Shown: in pieces, positions 55,404 to 64,000 of the stretch
How positions within the stretch are numbered: position 1 is the first letter of the stretch
How the letters are laid out: each line of letters opens with the position of its first letter
Assembly: GCA_964410665.1 (NCBI GenBank)
Contig: CAYPIE010000017.1
Coordinates: 22,928-86,927, forward strand
From: CAYPIE01 sp964410665
GTDB lineage: Bacteria > Planctomycetota > Planctomycetia > Gemmatales > Gemmataceae
Reading direction: 5' to 3'
Length of the DNA stretch: 64,000 nt
Translations under genes and position numbers: made by a program
Notes under the pieces: model-generated
What the model was told of the DNA's origin: nothing
The model's database searches: none
What the model saw: only the letters and a program-made list of their open reading frames with translations

Positions 55404-56705
55404 TCAAGGGGCTGGCTGTTGCCGCGCCATGGCCACGGCCTTGGTGGTGATGGAATATTTGGCCAGCAAGTTCGACACTTCCCAAGCCGGATACGAACTC
55501 CGATTGGCCAGTCGCTGTAAAAACTGATTCAGGACTTCCGCAAAGTGGGCTTCATGCCCCAGGCGATAATGTGGCGGAATCCGCAACTGAATCGCTCCGT
55601 CGACATCCTCCCCAACCACCCCCGGCCAGCGGTCCTGCCAGGCCTCGATGCGAGCTTGCACCGCCTGATGGACAGCCTGCTGGTCAGCAGGCCGATGAGG
55701 GACAATCCACAACTCGGGTTGATCGCCCGGTTGCGTTCCCTGACGAATGTCCACACAACTGCGACTGCCGCGAACCACCGCCCAATGCAGATCACTGCCG
55801 GAGCTGGCATAGTCCCACTGGACATGCAGGCCCACTCGATACCCACTGATCGAGAAATCGACCGCGTTATTGCAGAAGTAATGGAGCGAATCGCCCCGAA
55901 TCGCCGGGGCCAACCACGCGGGGAAGTCCGGCAAGCCTGTCACGCCCCGAAACTGTTCCCGGCTCACAACCGTCGCCCAGCGTTGCGCATCATGCAAAAC
56001 AATATCGCGTCGATAGTCGATCACTTGCTCCGGAAGCAACAACCACATCACTAAATCGACCAGATGGGTTCCCACATCCGCCAAGCCCTCCCCCTGCTGA
56101 TAAATATCAAAAAACGTTGCCGGTCGCTTTAGCGGTTGGCCGGCAACCTCTTTTTGTAGAAAGTGCACACTCCCGATCGATAGAGACGGTTCCTCGGCCG
56201 TCCCTGGCAGCAACTCCCCCAACACCGCCCGATCCTGGACCAGTTCCCGCTGGAGTTGCGTCGTAATCTCGTATCGCTCCGTCATCATGTCCATGACAAT
56301 AACCCGGCGATGCATCATCTGATTGAGAAGTGCCTCAACCTTCGGAAAGTCGGCAACGTCGATGATCCAGGGTTTGTCCGCCAGGATATGCAAGCCGCCC
56401 TCCACCGCTTCGAGCATGAGGTCAATCTTGCCGCGATTGCCCCCCGAGAAGATGACCGCATTGCCCCGTTGGTCGTGCAAGAAGCGTTCTCGATAGTCGG
56501 CGCTGGCTCGGATATCCAATTCCCAGGAAGTAGGTGCGTGGGCACGCGAGTTGAACTGAGCAATCCGCTGCAAATAGTCCAACAAATCGCCATCCAACGG
56601 TGCATACACCGCCACCCTCGGAGCTACCCCGGGCAACATGGCTTTCTGGATTAACGCCGCATGGAAATGGCCGGGGGCCACGATGATGAAGTGAATGGCT
56701 GACAT
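55404..56705 (-). CDS. GFO/IDH/MocA-family oxidoreductase with Oxidoreduct_C-type domain
   Basis: 433 residues from the ATG at 56705 (AGGA 6 bases upstream). A Rossmann start FIIVAPGHFHAALIQKAML and the second strand region (VAVYAPLD) lead to ILADKPWIID, the conserved Lys-Pro motif of this superfamily, and VGTHLVDLVMWLLLPEQ, which holds the His/Asp of the active region. The C-terminal half resembles the putative oxidoreductase C-terminal domain common in planctomycete sugar-acid metabolism. It lacks a signal peptide. The NAD-binding GxGxxG is degenerate (APGHFHA). Substrate unknown, probably a sugar derivative. Divergent from the G3E GTPase gene. Confidence 0.85.
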   Translation of the reverse strand: MSAIHFIIVAPGHFHAALIQKAMLPGVAPRVAVYAPLDGDLLDYLQRIAQFNSRAHAPTSWELDIRASADYRERFLHDQRGNAVIFSGGNRGKIDLMLEAVEGGLHILADKPWIIDVADFPKVEALLNQMMHRRVIVMDMMTERYEITTQLQRELVQDRAVLGELLPGTAEEPSLSIGSVHFLQKEVAGQPLKRPATFFDIYQQGEGLADVGTHLVDLVMWLLLPEQVIDYRRDIVLHDAQRWATVVSREQFRGVTGLPDFPAWLAPAIRGDSLHYFCNNAVDFSISGYRVGLHVQWDYASSGSDLHWAVVRGSRSCVDIRQGTQPGDQPELWIVPHRPADQQAVHQAVQARIEAWQDRWPGVVGEDVDGAIQLRIPPHYRLGHEAHFAEVLNQFLQRLANRSSYPAWEVSNLLAKYSITTKAVAMARQQPAP

Positions 56706-56933
56706 GAAAGTCCTGACGGGGATACTTGCCCGAATATCCATGAAGTCTTATAGTAAGTCTCCAACGGCATCCCGCAACGCCAATTCCGGCTTTCCGGGCA
56801 ACGGCTCATCAACGCACCCGCAAGCCGTGTCTGCAAGCGAGCTCTCCGCAGCAACTCCTGGAGCGACTCCGACCGAACGCTTCAGACCCAACGCGCGGAA
56901 CCAGCTTTCTGCCTTTCGGATTAGGAGATCGAC

Positions 56934-58040
56934 ATGACGCTGCCACGCTTCATCATGGTAGGTGGTTTCCTTGGCGCTGGCAAAACCACGACCCTGGCCC
57001 GCCTGGCTCAGAGTTTTACCAACCAAGGTCGCAAGGTTGGCATCGTCACCAACGATCAGGCGCAGGAGCTGGTCGATACGAGCACGCTGCGTTCGCTGGG
57101 CTTCGCCGTGGAGGAAGTCCCCGGAGCCTGCTTTTGTTGCACGTTTGATCAACTCCTCAACCGCGCGGGGAACCTGGAGCAAACCGAGCAGCCCGAAGTC
57201 ATCCTGGCCGAACCCGTCGGCAGTTGTACTGATCTGGTGGCCACCGTAGTCCAACCGCTCAAGGACCTCTACCGCACTCGCTTCCAGGTCGCTCCCTACA
57301 CAGTGCTGTTCAAGCCCAGTCACGGACTACGCATCCTCCGCGGCGAGCCCGCCGGCGGCTTTTCCACCAAGGCGGCCTACATTTTTCGTAAGCAACTCGA
57401 GGAAGCCGATGCCATCTTGATCAATCGCACCGATGAACTACCCGCCGAAGATCTCGATGAAATCCGCGAGCTGGTGCGCATGCAGTATCCGGGCACCCCG
57501 GTGCTGGGCATTTCCGCACGCACAGGCGACGGCTTTGCCGCCCTGGAACAACTTCTTGCTCAGGAGGGGCTGTTTGGCCGCAAAATTCTCGACATCGATT
57601 ATGACGTTTACGCCGAAGGCGAAGCGGAGCTGGGCTGGCTGAATCTCACCGCTCGACTCGAAGCCGAGACCCCCTTCGACCTAGACGACTTACTCACCAG
57701 CTGTACTCGTCAGCTGGGCCAGCGCTTGACCGACGTCGGCGGCGAAATTGCTCACCTGAAATTGATCGGACTCGGTGCCGCCGGCTTCGGAGTAGCCAAC
57801 CAAGTCAGCAGCCAAACCGCCGCCACTCTATCGCTTCCCGCCCATCAACAGGTCATGGCCTGTGATCTCGTGGTCAACGCCCGTGTGGCCATGGACCCCG
57901 ATACCCTCGATGACACGGCCCGCCAGGTCCTTCAGACGGTCTGCACAAACCGAAGGATTCATCTACGTTTTCCCCACGGCCAGCATCTGCGTCCCGCCCG
58001 TCCAGTCCCCACCCACCGCTATGCCGAGGTCAAGGGGTGA
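56934..58040 (+). CDS. CobW/COG0523-type G3E GTPase (metal chaperone-like)
   Basis: 368 residues. Walker A GGFLGAGKTTT at 10-20, then VTNDQAQELVDT, the metal-binding CxCC motif at Cys66-Phe-Cys68-Cys69, base-recognition INRTDEL and a Walker B-like VILAEPVGSCTD. G3E GTPases insert or allocate metals (Zn, Co, Ni) using GTP. The C-terminal part is not the standard CobW C-terminal domain that I recognise; it is a longer region with LDIDYDVYAEGEAELGWLNLTARLE and a second part RLTDVGGEIAHLKLIGLGA. AGGAG 6 bases before the ATG supports the start. Ends convergent with the next gene. Confidence 0.88.
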   Translation: MTLPRFIMVGGFLGAGKTTTLARLAQSFTNQGRKVGIVTNDQAQELVDTSTLRSLGFAVEEVPGACFCCTFDQLLNRAGNLEQTEQPEVILAEPVGSCTDLVATVVQPLKDLYRTRFQVAPYTVLFKPSHGLRILRGEPAGGFSTKAAYIFRKQLEEADAILINRTDELPAEDLDEIRELVRMQYPGTPVLGISARTGDGFAALEQLLAQEGLFGRKILDIDYDVYAEGEAELGWLNLTARLEAETPFDLDDLLTSCTRQLGQRLTDVGGEIAHLKLIGLGAAGFGVANQVSSQTAATLSLPAHQQVMACDLVVNARVAMDPDTLDDTARQVLQTVCTNRRIHLRFPHGQHLRPARPVPTHRYAEVKG

Positions 58041-58111
58041 ACTGGTTCGCTCCATCGTTGCGTGCAGGCCCAACCAGTGACCAGCGGACTCTTAGTCCTC
58101 CGGTGATCTTG

Positions 58112-61100
58112 TTAAAACCCTGCCTCGCTCAAGGCCGCACGAAGATCCTGATGAATTCGCCGACGGATGAGAAACTCATCCTCGTCGAGCAGACGACGCA
58201 CCCGCCCCTGCGCGCGAATCGGGTCTGCCGATAGCGCCAGGATCGTCGTATCCAGTAGGCGAAACCGATTGGGAAGTGTAAAGTCGTTGGCCCAACTCGC
58301 CCCTTGTTGACAAAGTTCCTCCAGCAGTGGCTCGGCCAGTTCTGGGGGCGCTTGCCCCAGGGCATGGATGTATGCACAAGCCAACCCAGGGCGAATATTC
58401 GCACTCAGTCGTGGATGGAATAGTTCTTGACGCACCGCTTGCAGCAGCACTTTCACCGGCGTCTCCCAGTCAAAATACCACCACCCCCCGGCTAACCGGA
58501 GCAGGCCGGGATAGATTGCCTGCCGATTCAACCCCGGTAGTTGTAGAAATGTCGGCAATGACTGCCCCTCCAGCATCCGCTCCGTCCAGGTCTGTAACAG
58601 CGCGGCACTGGCTTCCTCGTGGCCAAGCCGCTTGAGCACGCGAAACAGGGGTGTGGTCATCGCCCCGATCAGCCAGGCGGACTGCTCTTTACGCAACCGC
58701 GCCACGAACACCTCCAGTCGCTTGATACATTCTGCGAATAAACTGCGAAGGTCGTAATGACCGGCCAAGGCCAAACCCGTTTCAAACACATTCCCCCAAG
58801 TTTGCAGATCACTGACATCCAGTAGTCCATCCCAGTCATCTAATACCCCAAGCAAGTCTTCCAGCAATTGCTCGGCCGCCAGCTCTCCGAGGAAAAAAGC
58901 TTGAGCGAACACCACTCCCAGCAACCGATAACGCTGTCGTGGCGTGTTCGCCTGCTGGCGCAACCCTTGATAACTGGCAAAGGCATCCTCAGGCGTGATG
59001 CCCCGGAATGCACGTTCGAGCAACTCGCCAAAACTGTCGAGCCGACCCCGCCATCGACCCCGGTAGGGATCAATCCGTTCATAAGGTTCTAAGATCCGCG
59101 ACACCTGACGCAGCCGATCCACTTCCAGCCGCGCGGATTCCGGAAGCAGTTGCCATTGGCGAAGCAGCTCTGCGGACAGCGCTACCCCGCGGCGACCGGC
59201 CAAGCTCTGCTCCGTCCGTTCAACCAGTGCCCGCTGCACCCAGGAGGCTGCGGCGGAAACCCCGCGGGCAGCAGGCAGCTTGCGGATCCGAGCCAGTTGC
59301 TCATGCGCGGTCTCGCTTTCGCCGAGGCGAGCGAAGCCGACGGCCAAGAGGAGGCTCAAGGCATCGTTCCACGCCGGATCGCGCCTCCAGCCGGCAATCA
59401 TGGCATGCACCCGTCGTAACCGCTGTGCGTCGGTCTGTTCTCCCCCACTGGCGGTCGCGGCCAAGCGTAAAAACCCAGGCAGCTCCTTGTCCGGATCCAT
59501 GCCCTGGGCATGCAGCCGCTGCAACAAGCGATCGCGGGCACGCGTCAGCGCTAGAATGTCCTGCCCACCCAGTTGATAAAGCGCGCACCGGGCCAGCCAC
59601 ACGGCCCGGATGGGAAGAAACGGTTCGACCAAAGCGAGGACTTGATCTGCCTGAGCCAGCACCGACGCTGTGGGTCGAGGAGACAGCTGCCCGGCTCGCA
59701 GCAGAGCCAAAACCAGTCGCCGAGCCCTTGCCTGGGAGCGATCCGGAGCCGCTGCGAGTTCTGCCAGAGACGAGGCTGTGAGAGGGAAGACCGCCACTTC
59801 CCCGCCCAGCTGCTCTTGCCAGGTTGCCAACTCGTTTACCGACAGAGAAGATTGCGGCCAAAGACGATGTAACCAGCACAAAGTGACTTCCAAGTCATGC
59901 TCAAGATTGCTATGCAAACGCGCCAGTTCCCTCCAGAGCTCCTGACGTTCGGGTGCCTCCAGCGAGCCCTCGATCGCCAGAAAACGACGTTCCAGGGCCA
60001 GCAGCTGGGCCAACGCAACACTGGTAGAATCGGGAGAGGTAGTCCAGCTCGGTAACTCTTCGGGCACCGCGGGAGGCTCTGGGCGTGCCGGGGTGGCCCC
60101 CTTGCGAATCTCGGGGAGGTCGCTGGTCCGCGCAAACGGCACCTCCACACTCAGTTCCGGCAACGCCATCCCCGCGGACTGCCGTAGCGGGCAAACCTCC
60201 TCCGGGACGCTAAACCGCTCCAGAGGAAAGGCCTCGGCCACTCGCCACGGTCGCAGCGCCCGCGCGGGTTGTGCTTGCACATATTCAACCTGCGACCCCA
60301 ACCGACGAAATGCCGCTTGTGGGATGCAATGCTGTTCGAGTTGTCCTGCCGTGGCCCTTAGCCAGGTCACTACCTCGGCATCCCCCCCAAGATAATCGCG
60401 GACTATATCGCGGCGTGGCAAAGGGACCAGCTCGTGGCCCACCGGAACAAAGCATTGCTCAAGCCGTAGCAGGCGGCCACAGGCCTGGGCGGGAAGCACC
60501 AATATCGGCGGTTCAGCCACCCGGGCACGACTACGTAGCACAGCAACCTGTCGGTCCTTCCACTGGCCCAAGGCAACCTCAAGCCGTTCCAGGGTCGTCT
60601 CAGCGATGGTGGCCACCCATTCACTCAGAAAGGCAGGCTCCCCCCCGTCTACCACCCACAACCGGGGTGCCTCCGATCGGGACGCAGGCGTGGCCCGCAA
60701 TTGTAGCGGAATCGACAACTGCCAACGCGGCGATCGATCCTGCCAACGCCGTGGACACCAGGGCAACCAGAGTTCCATCGGAGCCCACTGCGCTGAGGCC
60801 GGAGCCGGCAGCACATGCGACGAATGGCAAGCCAAGAGAAGCCAGCGTTTCGCGGCAGGGGACATCTGGCTGGCAAAGCGATGGCGGTACCCCCACTCCA
60901 CCCAGACGCGGGACGCTTGCTCCACAAAGACCTGTGGCCCACCGCCCGCTTCGACAATCCCGCCCCATCGAAGGCAATGACTCGGCGGGGACTCCATCCA
61001 TAACAGGGCCGAGGTCCCAGGCGGCCCTTGCCCGACCAACAACCGCATCCGGGTTGCGCCCAGACGCCAGCCCTCCGCCGCCAAACGAACGGCTTGTGCG

Positions 61101-61414
61101 GCTTGGCGAACCGCGAACAGCGCTGCTGGGGGTGTCTCGACCAGGGCTGCGTCTGTGGTGCCTTCCAACGGAAGCAAGGCAAACCAATTCGGGTATGGCT
61201 GTAACGGTGGACAGGTCTCCGAAGACGATGCCTCGCCCCCGAGCGTGTCCAAGCCTGCCCGGATCAGGGAACTGGGTGCCCGGCGCAGCTCCACCCAACA
61301 GGCTCCGCTGGGCGTGAACGCCGCAGCCACCGGCTGGCGGGCCAACCCCGCAGGAATGATCCCTTGCTCCAGTCCCCGGACTATGGAGGCAAGGTCGGCA
61401 AAACGAAGCAACAT
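58112..61414 (-). CDS. Very large protein of unknown function
   Basis: About 1,100 residues; a GTG two codons further upstream (61420) is an alternative start, and AGGA sits 8 bases before the ATG. Residues about 1-450 are alpha/beta with many Trp/Arg (WVELRRAPSSLIR, ATRMRLLVGQGPPGTSALLWM). About 450-490 is a Pro/Glu linker (EIRKGATPARPEPPAVPEE), and 490-1100 is helical and repeat-like (ALERRFLAIEGSLEAPERQELWRELARLHS and similar), like TPR or HEAT arrays. No signal peptide or membrane helix, so cytoplasmic. No family recognised; the shape suggests a scaffold or regulatory partner. It converges with the G3E GTPase gene. Confidence 0.75.
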   Translation of the reverse strand: MLLRFADLASIVRGLEQGIIPAGLARQPVAAAFTPSGACWVELRRAPSSLIRAGLDTLGGEASSSETCPPLQPYPNWFALLPLEGTTDAALVETPPAALFAVRQAAQAVRLAAEGWRLGATRMRLLVGQGPPGTSALLWMESPPSHCLRWGGIVEAGGGPQVFVEQASRVWVEWGYRHRFASQMSPAAKRWLLLACHSSHVLPAPASAQWAPMELWLPWCPRRWQDRSPRWQLSIPLQLRATPASRSEAPRLWVVDGGEPAFLSEWVATIAETTLERLEVALGQWKDRQVAVLRSRARVAEPPILVLPAQACGRLLRLEQCFVPVGHELVPLPRRDIVRDYLGGDAEVVTWLRATAGQLEQHCIPQAAFRRLGSQVEYVQAQPARALRPWRVAEAFPLERFSVPEEVCPLRQSAGMALPELSVEVPFARTSDLPEIRKGATPARPEPPAVPEELPSWTTSPDSTSVALAQLLALERRFLAIEGSLEAPERQELWRELARLHSNLEHDLEVTLCWLHRLWPQSSLSVNELATWQEQLGGEVAVFPLTASSLAELAAAPDRSQARARRLVLALLRAGQLSPRPTASVLAQADQVLALVEPFLPIRAVWLARCALYQLGGQDILALTRARDRLLQRLHAQGMDPDKELPGFLRLAATASGGEQTDAQRLRRVHAMIAGWRRDPAWNDALSLLLAVGFARLGESETAHEQLARIRKLPAARGVSAAASWVQRALVERTEQSLAGRRGVALSAELLRQWQLLPESARLEVDRLRQVSRILEPYERIDPYRGRWRGRLDSFGELLERAFRGITPEDAFASYQGLRQQANTPRQRYRLLGVVFAQAFFLGELAAEQLLEDLLGVLDDWDGLLDVSDLQTWGNVFETGLALAGHYDLRSLFAECIKRLEVFVARLRKEQSAWLIGAMTTPLFRVLKRLGHEEASAALLQTWTERMLEGQSLPTFLQLPGLNRQAIYPGLLRLAGGWWYFDWETPVKVLLQAVRQELFHPRLSANIRPGLACAYIHALGQAPPELAEPLLEELCQQGASWANDFTLPNRFRLLDTTILALSADPIRAQGRVRRLLDEDEFLIRRRIHQDLRAALSEAGF

Positions 61415-61543
61415 CGCCACGATCCTACTGGCTTGAGCTCAGTCGACACGACACCGCGGCCCATCACTTCTCAAGCTGGGTGCATGGTAGCAGATGGTTC
61501 CCCGGCGGCCAGATCGGAGCCATGCGTTTCGACATGAATGAAT

Positions 61544-61595
61544 AATTTTGAAAAATACCGAACTTATTATTTATATAGATGAATTTTCGAAAATT
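61544..61595. promoter_or_regulatory. AT-rich region with palindromic operator-like sites upstream of the Tad genes
   Basis: A perfect 14-bp palindrome AATTTTCGAAAATT (61582-61595), with a related sequence AATTTTGAAAAAT at 61544-61556, in a sharply AT-rich patch. It ends 16 bases before a promoter-like -35 box, so it could be a repressor or activator site or an UP element. Confidence 0.5.
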
Positions 61596-61611
61596 ACGTG
61601 GATGGTTTTGT

Positions 61612-61641
61612 TTGACACCCTCACCCGGCGTGTACTAGGTA
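61612..61641 (+). promoter_or_regulatory. Candidate promoter of the Tad-like cluster
   Basis: Perfect -35 TTGACA (61612-61617), 18-base spacer, weak -10 TAGGTA (61636-61641). Preceded by AT-rich DNA, about 75 bases before the first TadE-like start. Confidence 0.4.
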
Positions 61642-61716
61642 AAGATAAATGCTTTCCCATCAGGGGTCTTGAGCGCTCTCGGACCACCTCGCCTTCCAAC
61701 CAAGGAGTCGAGTATT

Positions 61717-62214
61717 ATGCGTATTGCTGCAGCACGTCCCCGACGACCGGGAGCAGCGGCCGTGGAATTTGCCATCTTACTGCCACTCCTGATGAGCCTT
61801 CTCTGGGGGTTGTGGGAAGTCGGCCGCATGGTCAACGCCAAGCAGATCATCAGTAACGCGGCCCGCGAAGGAGCCCGGGCCGCCTCCACCGGCTTCCGCG
61901 ACTTCGCCGATGTCGAAGCCACCATCGAGTCCTATCTGCAAAACTCCGGGATCACCAACATCACCGGGGTCACCGTCACCGTACGGAACCTCACGCAGAG
62001 TTTGGGTGACACCTACGACCCCTCGTTGGCCAGGCAAAATGATGTGCTCGAGGTCAGCGTCTCGGTGCCCTATGACAACCTCCGCTGGGCTTCGACACCG
62101 CAGATTACCCCCATCAACACCATTGCCTCGACCGTGCAGTGGACTTGCATGAAAGACCTCCCGATCGAAGTCACGCTCGATGGTTCGGACATCCCCCAGG
62201 TCCCCGTGAACTGA
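61717..62214 (+). CDS. TadE-like pseudopilin
   Basis: 165 residues from the ATG at 61717 (AAGGAG 10 bases upstream). A short basic start is followed by PGAAAVEFAILLPLLMSLLWGLWEVGRM, the TadE-like hydrophobic N-helix with the A-x-x-E-F/V core, then QIISNAAREGARAAST. The remainder is a beta-rich extracellular domain (ITGVTVTVRNL, VLEVSVSVPYDNLRW). TadE-type minor pseudopilins assemble with Tad/Flp pili or related export machines at the membrane. First of three plus-strand genes. Confidence 0.88.
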   Translation: MRIAAARPRRPGAAAVEFAILLPLLMSLLWGLWEVGRMVNAKQIISNAAREGARAASTGFRDFADVEATIESYLQNSGITNITGVTVTVRNLTQSLGDTYDPSLARQNDVLEVSVSVPYDNLRWASTPQITPINTIASTVQWTCMKDLPIEVTLDGSDIPQVPVN

Positions 62215-62253
62215 CCCCGAAGTCTCTGACTTGGCAGCAATAAGGAGTATGTC

Positions 62254-62718
62254 GTGCGTTATCAACCTTGCCAGCCACAATCGCGTCACGGGGTTGCCGC
62301 CGTCGAATTCGCCCTGGTCGCCATTCCGCTGTTTTTGACCCTGTTTGGCATCTACGAATTCGGTCGCTTCATCATGGTCCGTCAGGTGTTGGAACATGCC
62401 GCCCGTGAAGGCGCCCGTTATGCCGCGGTCAACACCTTCTCCACCAACGTCGCCAGCGAAACCGAAACCTTTGTCCGCGAGCGACTTTCTGGGGTGGATG
62501 TCAGCGCATTTGGCGCTCAAGCGACCGTCCGTGTCTTTGCTGCAGATAACACGGGTACCCCACTGACCCCCGATGATAGTCCCCAAAACGCTCCCTTCGG
62601 TACCTACATCGGAGTCAATATTACCGGCCAATATCAGACGATGCTGCCCAACATCCTCGGCATGCCCGACCAGATTCCCATGGAAACGCAAGCTCTGATG
62701 AATAGCGAAGCCAACTGA
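62254..62718 (+). CDS. TadE-like pseudopilin, second copy
   Basis: 154 residues starting at a GTG with AAGGAG 6 bases upstream. It has the same plan as the first copy: HGVAAVEFALVAIPLFLTLFGIYEFGR, then VRQVLEHAAREGARYAAVN, and a short beta-rich domain (QATVRVFAADNTG, GVNITGQYQTMLPNILGMP). The pair probably form a heterodimeric pseudopilin, as TadE and TadF do. It follows the first copy by 39 bases. Confidence 0.88.
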   Translation: MRYQPCQPQSRHGVAAVEFALVAIPLFLTLFGIYEFGRFIMVRQVLEHAAREGARYAAVNTFSTNVASETETFVRERLSGVDVSAFGAQATVRVFAADNTGTPLTPDDSPQNAPFGTYIGVNITGQYQTMLPNILGMPDQIPMETQALMNSEAN

Positions 62719-62886
62719 TTGTCGGCTCCTCTCTTCCGACGCTCCGCTCGGGACCAATGCTTTACGAATGGTCCCGCTTGGTCCCGAAACCTTCGGGTAT
62801 GCCCCTGAATTTCCGATGTGAACTGGAACATAGTTCCCGATCTTGACCGTTTTCTGTTTCGGTCCCCAACCCCCAGGAGACCTCCG

Positions 62887-64000
62887 ATGGTGATCCCCAC
62901 TCCTCGATCGAGGCGGCAAGGTGCTGTATTGCCCCTGGTCGTCTTGTGCCTGACTGGCTTACTCGGCTTTCTCGCCTTGGCCATCGATCTCGGCCTCATC
63001 ATGGTCGCACGCAACCATTGCCAAAATGCTGCCGATAGTGCCGCCCTCACCGCCGTCCGCACCCTCAACGGCGACCCCGATAACGACTTCCAACTCTGGG
63101 ATATTCCCGACAATGCCCTGGCTGCCGCCGCTGCCAACGAAGTCCTCAACCAGGGCGTCAACACCGATCCAACCAGTGTGGCCTCCCAGCTCGACACCGA
63201 CGGCTATCCCAACGAATTTACCTCCGGCGATGTCACCCTCGAGATCGGATCCTACACCTACCAATTTGATCCCCTCAACCCTTCCGCCGAATCTTTCCGG
63301 CTCCGCTTTCCACGCACCGATGCCACCGAGCCCTTCGGAGCCGTGCGAGCCCAGGTCAACTTTGATCAAGGACGCTATGCCTTCGCACTGGCCGGCCAAG
63401 TCTGGGGAACCAGCACCTTCAATACCGGCGCGAACGCCGTCGCGGTCCACCGACCTCGCGACGTCGTCATCATCATGGACCTGTCCGGTTCCATGGGCTT
63501 CCAGTCCCACATCGCCACACCCATGTCCGGAACCAAGGCGGTTCCCTACGCCGATAATAGACCACGCACCCAGTCGCTCAACCCCGACCCCGACTATCCG
63601 CTCTTCGGACACTACTCCGACACCGCCACCGCCGGCCTGTTCGGCGACCAGGGCTTCATCACCGGCGGCAATGAGTCCTGCGACCCCGCCAACATCTCGG
63701 TCGCAAGCAACTCCGGCCCGCCCATCGCCGAGTTCTTCTGGACCGACGTGAGCTCAAGCACACGGGCCTTCACCAAGGCCCCCAGCACTTACACGACCCT
63801 GCCCGACGGCGATAACTTCCCCCGAAAAGACAAAGATGATCCCGCCTCCGACTACGCCACCAGCGTCCGGGATATCTTCAACACACCCGCCAACCAGACC
63901 GACCCCGACTGGGAGGCCTTTGGCTACGCCGGACTCGCTACCCGCACCACCTTCAACGGTTACACCTACGGACCCAGCTACTGGGGCAAGTCCTTCTTCC
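62887..64000 (+). CDS. TadG-like protein with von Willebrand A domain, cut by window edge
   Basis: At least 371 residues, no stop before the window ends. The ATG at 62887 has AGGAG 7 bases upstream. An N-terminal basic stretch with RSRRQGAVLPLVVLCLTGLLG is followed by IDLGLIMVARNHCQNAADSAALTAV, the pilus-assembly TadE/G-like pattern. About residues 60-190 form a beta-rich region. A von Willebrand A domain begins near 193: VVIIMDLSGSMG holds the MIDAS D-x-S-x-S metal site. TadG proteins sit in the inner membrane with a periplasmic domain. The frame differs from a long shadow frame here; this one is supported by the family motifs. Confidence 0.88.
   Translation, partial: MVIPTPRSRRQGAVLPLVVLCLTGLLGFLALAIDLGLIMVARNHCQNAADSAALTAVRTLNGDPDNDFQLWDIPDNALAAAAANEVLNQGVNTDPTSVASQLDTDGYPNEFTSGDVTLEIGSYTYQFDPLNPSAESFRLRFPRTDATEPFGAVRAQVNFDQGRYAFALAGQVWGTSTFNTGANAVAVHRPRDVVIIMDLSGSMGFQSHIATPMSGTKAVPYADNRPRTQSLNPDPDYPLFGHYSDTATAGLFGDQGFITGGNESCDPANISVASNSGPPIAEFFWTDVSSSTRAFTKAPSTYTTLPDGDNFPRKDKDDPASDYATSVRDIFNTPANQTDPDWEAFGYAGLATRTTFNGYTYGPSYWGKSFF

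Noticed and set aside
63026..63751. 241-residue Ser/Pro/Thr-rich plus-strand frame
   Set aside because: Shadow of the TadG-like gene; the frame starting at 62887 has the TadE/G N-terminus, a ribosome site and the von Willebrand metal site.

Overview
The window reads as a chromosome segment from a planctomycete, most likely a Gemmata-like lineage. This is inferred from gene content, not from a marker gene. Supporting signs are a PVC-type beta-propeller/HEAT/cytochrome c protein, three large exported proteins carrying a planctomycete-style N-terminal LE-x-R-x-x-P motif, a C-terminal dockerin-like EF-hand, many long secreted proteins of unknown function, and lpxC with an OmpH/Skp gene (an LPS-making, Gram-negative-type envelope). 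Genes are mostly single or in short operons. I see no rRNA, CRISPR array, prophage or transposase.

Layout. 0-1.4 kb: minus-strand ompH then lpxC (cut by the window edge). 1.7-6.5 kb: three plus-strand exported proteins (HEAT, Gly-rich, lipoprotein). 6.6-7.8 kb: carA with a readable promoter. 8-15.5 kb: a Tyr/Arg-rich secreted protein, a secreted unknown, the 1,123-aa haem protein, a TPR protein and a small winged-helix-like protein. 15.6-19.7 kb: a GT-C glycosyltransferase running without a stop into an alpha/beta hydrolase, preceded by an acidic unknown. 20.2-27.7 kb: a beta-solenoid-like protein and a 1,973-aa multidomain adhesin-like protein, convergent on a strong hairpin. 28.2-31.4 kb: a small unknown, isocitrate dehydrogenase and a carbonic-anhydrase-like gene as an operon behind what looks like a transcription attenuator; DUF2294 lies upstream. 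31.4-34.4 kb is gene-poor, with a small secreted ORF, an aldo/keto reductase and a 171-bp inverted-repeat element just before glpK. 36.3 kb: tRNA-His(GTG) with its terminator. 37.6-46.3 kb: a four-gene operon for a Gld-type ABC system (ATPase, permease, GldG-like, DUF4340). 46.6-51.1 kb: a large FG-GAP protein and leuA.

51.6-54.9 kb holds the most interesting locus. A TauE/SafE-type sulfite exporter gene is followed after 22 bases by one long gene that joins a cysteine desulfurase, an ETHE1-like persulfide dioxygenase and a rhodanese, with the key residues of all three visible. Together they would form a cysteine-to-sulfite/thiosulfate path with export. 54.9-64 kb: a PDZ protein, a GFO/IDH/MocA oxidoreductase, a CobW-type G3E GTPase, a 1,101-aa unknown, and a Tad-like cluster (two TadE-like pseudopilins and a TadG-like von Willebrand protein running off the end) behind an AT-rich promoter region with a perfect 14-bp palindrome.

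All functional calls are by reading translated motifs; no database search was run. Start sites were chosen by Shine-Dalgarno-like sequences and family N-termini and differ in several places from the longest reading frame.
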